Below are positions 1 through 5,885 of a stretch of DNA of 25,476 nt, in pieces. The notes under the pieces were generated by a model. It saw only the letters and a program-made list of their open reading frames with translations. It made no database searches and had not been told where the DNA came from. Both the position numbers and the translations under genes were made by a program. Origin of the DNA: Bacillota bacterium. Its GTDB lineage: Bacteria > Bacillota > Clostridia > Christensenellales > Aristaeellaceae. The stretch covers positions 1 to 25,476 of the forward strand of contig JAEYAR010000139.1 in NCBI GenBank assembly GCA_023404715.1. The letters are read 5' to 3'. The stretch's first letter is position 1, and the number at the start of each line of letters is the position of its first letter.

Positions 1-254
1 TGGCGCTGGGAGAACAGCAGGACGATATTTTTTACCGCAATATCGTGGATAAGATCGTGGTTTATAGCCGGGAACATATTGAAATCTATCTGAATCTGCT
101 CCCCTACAAATGGGCCTATACGCTTGCTGAATTGCCGGGAAATCCCGGTAAAAAAAAGCCGGATTTAACGGAGCATTATAATACAGATATACCTATATCG
201 GTCAACGTGCCCTTCGCCACCGCGTACGGCATGGAAAAGCGCTGGCTTAAATAG
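1..254 (+). CDS. Large serine recombinase, C-terminal end (5' end outside window)
   Basis: The frame is open from the left edge (first full codon at 3) to TAG at 252-254, giving about 83 residues. The stretch reading IVDKIVVYSREHIEIYLNLL is typical of the C-terminus of large serine recombinases (resolvase domain, Recombinase domain, zinc ribbon and coiled coil), the family that includes SpoIVCA of the Bacillus skin element. The catalytic N-terminus is not visible. About the last 18 codons lie on the antisense strand of the cotJC coding sequence, so the gene runs across the presumed attachment site into host DNA. That placement fits an integrase gene sitting at the end of its own element. Family assignment is by pattern recognition. 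An intact enzyme cannot be confirmed without the sequence to the left. Confidence 0.82.
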   Translation, partial: ALGEQQDDIFYRNIVDKIVVYSREHIEIYLNLLPYKWAYTLAELPGNPGKKKPDLTEHYNTDIPISVNVPFATAYGMEKRWLK

Positions 255-376
255 CGCAGGGAGGCGCTGAGTTCGCCATCCGGGCCGCCGTATTGGCTGA
301 TGATCGCCTGGGCCAGACGGGGATTGGTCCGGGCGATGCGGACCGGGTATTGAAGCTTCTTTTCATAAATCCACAT
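176..376 (-). pseudogene. cotJC: cotJC, interrupted: N-terminal third of spore coat manganese-catalase-like protein
   Basis: ATG at 376 follows the cotJB stop by 2 bases, with GGAGGTG inside the end of cotJB. The protein begins MWIYEKKLQYPV, continues through ISQYGGPDGELSASLRYLSQ and reaches KGTLTDIG, all characteristic of CotJC, a ferritin-like manganese catalase of the spore coat that is normally about 190 residues. After TDIG (codon 62) the family sequence, normally rich in Glu and His metal ligands, is lost. Four unrelated residues and a stop follow. The break coincides with the incoming serine recombinase reading frame on the opposite strand. The remaining two thirds of cotJC are not in the window and may lie at the far end of the inserted element. 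As written, the product lacks most metal ligands and would be inactive. Confidence 0.88.
188..208. other. Putative attachment-site junction of the element in cotJC
   Basis: The minus-strand reading frame matches CotJC up to GTLTDIG (211-191) and diverges immediately afterwards. The recombinase frame on the plus strand crosses the same point. The crossover therefore lies near 188-200, and the shared core may extend a few bases into cotJC. The exact core and central dinucleotide cannot be fixed without the partner junction, which is off the left edge. Confidence 0.55.
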
Positions 377-378
377 GC

Positions 379-627
379 TTACACCTCCATCGCAGGTTGA
401 TTTGCCTCAGGCTCCCAGGGCCATGGATTGTCGAGCCATGACCAACGGGCCGGGCAACCGCCGGCGTCATTCACGCAAAGGCAGGCGTAGTTGCACATGC
501 CCTCGCTTTCGCTGCAAAGCCTTTGATAGAGCGCCAGGGCGTCGGCATCCTGCGGATGCGTATCCAGATAGAGGCGTACCTCCCATGTGGCAAAGGGCAG
601 CGCGTAGCTGCTGAGCGTATTAGGCAT
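379..627 (-). CDS. cotJB: Spore coat protein CotJB
   Basis: This 82-residue protein is recognised by the WEVRLYLDTHPQDADALALY segment and the conserved NPWPWE near its C-terminus, which are CotJB hallmarks. CotJB is a small protein of the inner spore coat that depends on its CotJA and CotJC partners. ATG 627 is preferred over GTG 636 because GGGAGG sits 8 bases upstream of the ATG. The start overlaps the end of cotJA by 8 bases and the stop is 2 bases from cotJC, so the three genes form a tightly coupled operon. In Bacillus the cotJ operon is transcribed by sigma-E in the mother cell; no convincing sigma-E promoter could be picked here by eye. Confidence 0.9.
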   Translation of the reverse strand: MPNTLSSYALPFATWEVRLYLDTHPQDADALALYQRLCSESEGMCNYACLCVNDAGGCPARWSWLDNPWPWEPEANQPAMEV

Positions 628-814
628 ACCGGGCACCTCCCATCACGACCTTGCCGCAGAAGGGCTTATCCAGTTCGGGGTAGAGCGTCCCCTTTAGCAG
701 GGCCGCTTCGGGGGAGTAAATGGTGTTCAATTGCTGCATCGGCACGTAGGCCATGGCGAGCGCGGGCGATTCCGGCATTTTGGGGATCGCGCAGGCGCCT
801 AAATCGATATTCAT
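620..814 (-). CDS. cotJA: Spore coat protein CotJA
   Basis: A 64-residue protein containing AMAYVPMQQLNTIYSPEAAL followed by LKGTLYPELDKPF, which is the CotJA (CotJA_N / spore coat associated protein) pattern. It is the first gene of cotJABC and is needed for CotJC assembly in the coat of characterised species. ATG 814 is preceded by an in-frame TTG at 817. AAGGCGG lies 12 bases before the ATG and 9 before the TTG, so either may be used. It is shorter than the B. subtilis protein at the N-terminus but keeps the core. Confidence 0.85.
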   Translation of the reverse strand: MNIDLGACAIPKMPESPALAMAYVPMQQLNTIYSPEAALLKGTLYPELDKPFCGKVVMGGARYA

Positions 815-1091
815 CAAACGGATCCACCGCCTTCTTTTTTAGAATGGGGGCAGCCTGGGCCGTCAAAAAGCCGACGGAGGGGGCTGCACTTCTAAAATAT
901 GTGGTGACGGCCATGCGGGTGCAAGCGGGGGGCCAGGCGATGGAACACCGCGCTGGAATTGTCGGCGGATTCCTCCTTCGGGCAGTTGATTCCGTCTCTT
1001 CTATGTGGTATCATACTAGATGTTGCGCCGAAATCAAAATGCGTACTATATATGGAATGCTGATCCGGCTGGCGCGGAAGGAGAGCTTGTG
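815..1091. other. Intergenic region between divergent cotJ and nrdJ
   Basis: No gene is supported in these 277 bases. The right half holds the nrdJ promoter and ribosome binding site. The left half contains an imperfect inverted repeat (GCAGCC at 851-856 with GGCTGC at 882-887, enclosing a CCGTC/GACGG inner stem) that would fold in the cotJ leader. No sigma-E box for cotJ could be called with confidence. Confidence 0.5.
986..1014 (+). promoter_or_regulatory. Sigma-A type promoter for nrdJ
   Basis: TTGATT (986-991) and TATCAT (1009-1014) are separated by exactly 17 bases, a good housekeeping promoter. The predicted start near 1021 leaves a leader of about 70 bases, too short for a cobalamin riboswitch. 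Confidence 0.6.
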
Positions 1092-3434
1092 GTGAACGTA
1101 AGAAAAAGGAACGGTAAGGTGGTAGCTTTCGACGGCGAGTTTATCGCGCGCGCGGTAGAACTGGCTGCGGCTGCGGCAGGGGAGCACGACGAGGAAATTG
1201 CAAGGCTCGTCGCGCGCGACGTGGAGGCGCGTCTCGACAAGGCGGGCGAGCCTACGGCCGACATCGAGGCGATTCAAGACATGGTGGAGCAGGTGCTCTT
1301 CGAGCAGCAGCGCTTTCGGACCGCGAAGGCCTATATCCGCTACCGCATGGAGAAGGAAAAGGTGCGCGGTAAGGAGCAGTGGCAGGAAGGCCTGCTGAGC
1401 AAGGAGTTCCTGAGCCCCTATAAACACGCGCCGGGGCCCATGGATCAGCTGGGATCCTTCGTATACTCCCGGACCTATTCCCGCTATCTGCCCGCGCTCA
1501 ACCGCCGCGAATTCTGGTGGGAGACCGTGCGGCGCGCGGTCGAATACAACTGCTCGCTCGCGCCGACATCGCGCGATGAGGCGGAAAAGCTGTACGACAA
1601 CATCTATCACCTGCGCCAGTTTGTCTCCGGCCGGACGCTATGGGTGGGCAATACGTCCGTCTCGCAGGCCTACCCGCTGGCGAATTATAACTGCGCTTTC
1701 GAGGTGCTGGACGACTACCACGCCTTTCACGACCTGTTTTACCTGCTGATGGTGGGCAGCGGCGTAGGCGTGCGCGTGCTGAAAGAGGACGCCCAAAAGC
1801 TGCCGAAGATTCGCACAAACGTGAAGATTATTCACAAGGCGTACGACCCGCGCGCAATCGAGGAGCGGCTGGAGTTCACGAACCTGACGTTCTCGACGGA
1901 TACGGCGACGCTGTCCATCGGCGATTCGAAGGAGGGCTGGGCGCAGGCGCTCGACCATTACTTCGGAATGCTGACGAACCGCGAATACAACAAGATTCGC
2001 AAGATCATCGTGGAGTACGACAGCATCCGCCCGCGCGGCGAGCGGTTGAAGGTATTTGGCGGTACGGCGAGCGGCTTTGAGTCGATGATGACGATGCTCG
2101 ACAAAATCCACAAGGTCGTCACCGCGGCAGGGCTGCGCGAGGGAGAGCCGCTGACGTATCTCAAGCCGATCGACCTGCTGGATATCGCCAACATCATCGG
2201 TGAGAACGTCGTCTCGGGCGGCGTGCGCCGCACCTCCGAAATCGGTTTGATCGACCAGGACGACGAAGCGTGCATCAAGGCCAAGAGCAACCTTTACCGC
2301 CAGGTGAACGGCCGGTGGGAGATCGACAAGGCCATTGCCCATCGTCAGATGAGCAATAACTCGATCTTCTACCGCCGCAAGCCTACGCGCGAGCAGCTGC
2401 ATTGGCATTTGCAGCAGATGCGATATTCCGGCGAGCCGGGATGGATCAACGAGGAGGCCGGGCTCAAGCGCCGGGCGAACTTTTGCGGATGCAACCCCTG
2501 CGGTGAAATTTTGCTCGACAGCCACGGCCTTTGCAACCTGACGACGGTGAACGTCATGGGCTTTGTAAAGGACGGCGCACTGGACGAAGAAGCGCTGCTG
2601 GAGGCGCAGCGGCTCTCCGCTCGCGCGGGGTACCGCATGACCTGCCGCGAGCTGGAGATGCACCGTTGGAATGCCGTGCAGCAGCGGGACCGGCTGCTCG
2701 GCTGTTCGTTGACGGGTTGGCAGGACATGGTGAACGCGACCGGCATCGACTGCGAAGGACAAGCCCGGCTGCTCGAGCGCATGCGCGAGGCCGTGCACGA
2801 GGCGGCGGATAAGATCGCCGACCAGCTGGGGCAAAACCGCCCGATTCTGATGACGACCGTCAAACCGGAAGGTACGCTTTCACTGCTGCCCACGGTGTCC
2901 AGCGGCGTACACTACTCGCATGCGCCCTATTACGTCCGCCGGGTGCGCATCTCGTCGTCCGATCCGCTGTGCAAGGTCTGCGAGGACCTGGGATATCCGG
3001 TCTTCCCGGAGGTCGGCCAGGATGCGGATACCTGCAAGACGAAGGTGGTGGAGTTCCCGGTCAAGGCGCCGGAAGGGCGCGTAAAGGCGGACGCTTCCGC
3101 CATCGAACAGCTGGAAAACTACAAGATGTTCATGACGCATTACGTCGACCACAACTGCTCCATCACCGTACACGTGCGCGATCACGAATGGGATCAGGTG
3201 GAAGAGTGGGTCTGGGAGAACTGGGACGACGTCGTAGCGCTTTCGTTCCTCAGCTACGACGACAGCTTTTACGAGCTGCTGCCCTACGAGGCCATCACGC
3301 AGGCGGAGTACGAGCGCCGCAAGGCGGCGATGCGCCCCTTCAACCCCTCGCTCATCTCCAAGTATGAGCATGAGGAGACGGAATTGGACATCGGGGAAAG
3401 CGACTGCGTGAACGGCGTCTGCCCGATCCGCTGA
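1092..3434 (+). CDS. nrdJ: Adenosylcobalamin-dependent ribonucleoside-triphosphate reductase (class II, monomeric type)
   Basis: A 780-residue cytosolic enzyme that reduces ribonucleotides to deoxyribonucleotides using coenzyme B12 to make the active-site thiyl radical. Residues 1-95 form an ATP-cone allosteric domain (begins VRKRNGKVVAFDGEFI). The catalytic barrel shows Cys201 in NYNCAFE, Cys470 in NPCGEIL and Cys481 in LCNLTTVN. The 11-residue gap between the last two equals that of the Lactobacillus leichmannii enzyme (Cys408/Cys419). The C-terminal tail has Cys772 and Cys777, a CxxxxC pair that re-reduces the active site. GTG 1092 is chosen because AGGAG sits 8 bases upstream; GTG 1089 is an alternative. 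Unlike the L. leichmannii enzyme, this one carries the ATP cone. It is followed 14 bases later by an ABC exporter gene. Oxygen-independent DNA-precursor synthesis fits an anaerobe. Confidence 0.93.
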   Translation: MNVRKRNGKVVAFDGEFIARAVELAAAAAGEHDEEIARLVARDVEARLDKAGEPTADIEAIQDMVEQVLFEQQRFRTAKAYIRYRMEKEKVRGKEQWQEGLLSKEFLSPYKHAPGPMDQLGSFVYSRTYSRYLPALNRREFWWETVRRAVEYNCSLAPTSRDEAEKLYDNIYHLRQFVSGRTLWVGNTSVSQAYPLANYNCAFEVLDDYHAFHDLFYLLMVGSGVGVRVLKEDAQKLPKIRTNVKIIHKAYDPRAIEERLEFTNLTFSTDTATLSIGDSKEGWAQALDHYFGMLTNREYNKIRKIIVEYDSIRPRGERLKVFGGTASGFESMMTMLDKIHKVVTAAGLREGEPLTYLKPIDLLDIANIIGENVVSGGVRRTSEIGLIDQDDEACIKAKSNLYRQVNGRWEIDKAIAHRQMSNNSIFYRRKPTREQLHWHLQQMRYSGEPGWINEEAGLKRRANFCGCNPCGEILLDSHGLCNLTTVNVMGFVKDGALDEEALLEAQRLSARAGYRMTCRELEMHRWNAVQQRDRLLGCSLTGWQDMVNATGIDCEGQARLLERMREAVHEAADKIADQLGQNRPILMTTVKPEGTLSLLPTVSSGVHYSHAPYYVRRVRISSSDPLCKVCEDLGYPVFPEVGQDADTCKTKVVEFPVKAPEGRVKADASAIEQLENYKMFMTHYVDHNCSITVHVRDHEWDQVEEWVWENWDDVVALSFLSYDDSFYELLPYEAITQAEYERRKAAMRPFNPSLISKYEHEETELDIGESDCVNGVCPIR

Positions 3435-3448
3435 GCAAGGAGAAAACG

Positions 3449-5059
3449 ATGGAAAACGCACGATCTGGATTGCGCCGGTTTATCCCCTATTTACGACGCC
3501 ATAGGCGTGCGCTTGCGCTCATCCTCCTATTGTCCATCGCGGTGGCCTTTATTGTGCTGCTGCCCGTGCAGATCATCAGCGCCGCGGTAGACGATCTGTC
3601 CGGCGCGTCGGCCCGCTCGTCTTTTTCGGTTTGGATCGGCCTGGCAGGCGGGCGGCCGCTCGCCTATCCGTGCCTCTTTTTCATCTTCTATGCGCTCTCG
3701 CAGGCGGCGTCAACCTTCTACGGCGACCGGGTAATGCGCCTATCCTACCGCATGATCGAGGAGCTGCGCGCGGACGCCTTTGGCTGGATCGTTCGCCGCC
3801 GTCCCTTCGCGGATGAACTTCGCGAAGGGGACGTGATCGCGCGTCTCACCGGGGATATCGAAGCCGTAAACAGCGTGGTTAGCGGGCCGCTGAACGGCCT
3901 AATCCTTTCGCTTTTGCAGGTCATATGGGCGCTGGGCATTTTCGCCCTATGGAACCCGCTGTTGGCGTTGGCGGCGACGCTCGCGCTGCCGGGGCTGTAT
4001 GCGGTCAGCGTCTGGGCGGCCAAACGCAGCGCCGTCATCGCGGGCGAATCGCGCAAGGCGGACGCGGCGCTCGTGGTGGGCATCAGCGGCGTGCTGGACA
4101 GCCTGCCTCTGGTGCGCGCTTATCAGAAGGAAAAATACGAGGAGGGGCGTTTTGCCGGACCGAACCGGCGCGTGACACAGCTAAAGGGCGAGGGACAGAG
4201 GCTGTACGTGCGCTATCAGGCGGGCATTCAATTGTTCAGCCTCATCGGCTATACGCTCGTGCTGTTCGTGACGATCCGGATGGCGCTGGAAGGGCGCCTC
4301 TCGCCCGGCGCGGTGCTGACGGCGTTCGTCTACGCGCAGAACATCTATCGCCCGATTACGCAGATCACGCAGTATGTCAACTCGCTGGCCGCGGCGGATG
4401 CGGCCCTGACGCGCGTCTTCGCCCTGAAAGAGCGCGTGATGGAGGCATCAGGGCCCTGCGTGCAGGGCGGGGATGTCGCATGCGAGGACGTATCCATCCG
4501 TTGCAACGAGGAATACACGCTCAGCGGCGTGAGCTTTACAGCGCGGGCGGGCACGCTCACCGCGCTGACCGGCCCGAGCGGCGCGGGCAAGAGCACGCTG
4601 CTTTACGCGCTCATGGGCTTTAAGGAGATTGCGAGCGGACGGATGCATGCAGGGGAGTCCATTCGCTACGCAGCCCAATTCCAAAGCGCGTATCTCTTTG
4701 ACCGCAGCCTGCTGGAAAACGTGGCGTATGGCGAGGATAGGCCCGATCGAGAGCGGGCGCTTGGGTGCCTGCGAGCGGTGGGGCTTGAGCGCCTGTGCGC
4801 TCAACGCGGGCTCGATTCCCTCCTTGGCACGCAGGGGAAGACGCTGTCCGGCGGCGAACAGCGGCGCGTCGCGCTGGCGCGTATGCTATACCGCGAGGCG
4901 GACGTCTACCTGATGGACGAGCCGACGGCGGAGCTGGACGAGCATAGCGCCCAAGAGATCAGAAACCTGATTCTGCGGCTTAGAGCGAGGTCGACCCTCA
5001 TCGCCAGTACGCACGACGAAGCGCTGATCCGCGCGGCGGATCATGTGGTCAAGCTATAA
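3449..5059 (+). CDS. ABC exporter, fused permease and ATPase
   Basis: A 536-residue half-transporter. Residues 20-330 form the exporter transmembrane domain with about six hydrophobic helices. The nucleotide-binding domain follows, with Walker A GPSGAGKST (375-383), signature LSGGEQ (466-471), Walker B VYLMDEPT with catalytic Glu491, and the H-loop His522. All catalytic elements are present, so it should hydrolyse ATP and act as a homodimer or with a partner. AAGGAG lies about 7 bases before ATG 3449, and the gene starts 14 bases after nrdJ stops, so the two are co-transcribed. No substrate can be read from the sequence. Its general build resembles CydC/MsbA-like and multidrug exporters, but no subfamily is claimed. 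It ends 21 bases before a strong hairpin. Confidence 0.9.
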   Translation: MENARSGLRRFIPYLRRHRRALALILLLSIAVAFIVLLPVQIISAAVDDLSGASARSSFSVWIGLAGGRPLAYPCLFFIFYALSQAASTFYGDRVMRLSYRMIEELRADAFGWIVRRRPFADELREGDVIARLTGDIEAVNSVVSGPLNGLILSLLQVIWALGIFALWNPLLALAATLALPGLYAVSVWAAKRSAVIAGESRKADAALVVGISGVLDSLPLVRAYQKEKYEEGRFAGPNRRVTQLKGEGQRLYVRYQAGIQLFSLIGYTLVLFVTIRMALEGRLSPGAVLTAFVYAQNIYRPITQITQYVNSLAAADAALTRVFALKERVMEASGPCVQGGDVACEDVSIRCNEEYTLSGVSFTARAGTLTALTGPSGAGKSTLLYALMGFKEIASGRMHAGESIRYAAQFQSAYLFDRSLLENVAYGEDRPDRERALGCLRAVGLERLCAQRGLDSLLGTQGKTLSGGEQRRVALARMLYREADVYLMDEPTAELDEHSAQEIRNLILRLRARSTLIASTHDEALIRAADHVVKL

Positions 5060-5080
5060 CGCCGCGGCATAAGAAAAAAT

Positions 5081-5116
5081 GGCGCCCGGTTTGCAGCCAT
5101 ATGCAAACCGGGCGCC
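5081..5116. terminator. Bidirectional rho-independent terminator between the ABC exporter and kdpE
   Basis: A perfect 15-bp stem, GGCGCCCGGTTTGCA (5081-5095) with its complement at 5102-5116, and a 6-base loop. On the minus strand it is followed by ATTTTTTCTT, a good U-tract for the kdp operon. On the plus strand the tail GTCTTT is weaker. The two operons converge here. Confidence 0.9.
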
Positions 5117-5120
5117 GTCT

Positions 5121-5855
5121 TTACCGGCAGACGAAGGAGGACGGAATTTCATCTCTCCCGCTCAGGCGCACCATGCGATAGCCGATGCCGATGTGCGTCT
5201 GAATGAGGCGTTGGCCCGTGCCGTGCAGCTCGATTTTGCGGCGCAGCGTAGCCATGAAAACGCGCAGGGTGGATACGTCGCTGTCCTGTACGCTGCCCCA
5301 AATTTCGCGGGTGATCATGTTGTGCGTGAGCACCTTGCCGACGTTGCGCGCGAGCAGGCAAAGCAGCTTATATTCCATCGGCGTCAGGTGGATTTCCTCG
5401 CCCGCGACGCGCACGCAGCAGGCGTCGTAGTCGAGCGTCAGATCCCCATTGGTGAAGAGAGGACTTCCAGCTTCGTCGCTTTGCACGTACCCGGCGCGGC
5501 GGACCGCCGCCCGCAGGCGGGCGAGCAGCTCCTCTACGTTAAAGGGCTTGGTCAGGTAATCGTCCGCGCCCACGTCCAGCGCGGCGATCTTATCCTGATC
5601 GTCCGCGCGGGCGCTGACGACGATGATGGGCACGGTGGCCATCGCCCGGATGCGCTCGATCACCAGGGCGCCGTCGATATCGGGCAGACCCAGGTCGAGC
5701 AGGATGACGTCCGGCCGGTGGGTCTGCGCCTGCATGACGGCGCTGTGCCCGTTTTCGGCGGTGATAAAATGGTACCCCTGGGTATCGAGCGTCGTCTGGA
5801 TGAGGCTGCGCACCGCGCGGTCGTCCTCTACGATCAATACGCTATGCTTGTTCAT
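5121..5855 (-). CDS. kdpE: KdpE-type response regulator
   Basis: A 244-residue OmpR/PhoB-family regulator, last gene of the kdp operon. The receiver domain has the acidic pocket Glu10-Asp11-Asp12, phospho-acceptor Asp54 (ILLDLGLPD), Ser81 and Lys103 (LTKPF). The DNA-binding domain (about 130-230) has the winged-helix sequence LTPMEYKLLCLLARNVGKVL typical of KdpE. It should be phosphorylated by the upstream KdpD and activate kdp transcription when potassium is scarce. AAGAGGAG lies upstream of ATG 5855, and kdpD ends 30 bases before. A second, clearly related regulator at 16308-17006 may recognise the same operators. Confidence 0.93.
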   Translation of the reverse strand: MNKHSVLIVEDDRAVRSLIQTTLDTQGYHFITAENGHSAVMQAQTHRPDVILLDLGLPDIDGALVIERIRAMATVPIIVVSARADDQDKIAALDVGADDYLTKPFNVEELLARLRAAVRRAGYVQSDEAGSPLFTNGDLTLDYDACCVRVAGEEIHLTPMEYKLLCLLARNVGKVLTHNMITREIWGSVQDSDVSTLRVFMATLRRKIELHGTGQRLIQTHIGIGYRMVRLSGRDEIPSSFVCR

Positions 5856-5885
5856 ACGAATATCTCCTCTTCGCGATTTGCCCTA

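Noticed and set aside
840..905. Sigma-E promoter for cotJ on the minus strand (CATATTTT as a -10 candidate)
   Set aside because: The -10 match is partial and no good -35 partner is found at the right distance.
1015..1091. Possible cobalamin riboswitch ahead of the B12-dependent reductase
   Set aside because: The leader is only about 70 bases and lacks a B12-box pattern.
523..1095. A 190-codon plus-strand open frame opposite cotJA and the nrdJ upstream region
   Set aside because: It is a GC-rich shadow of the cotJ genes with no ribosome site and no family pattern, and it runs through the nrdJ promoter.
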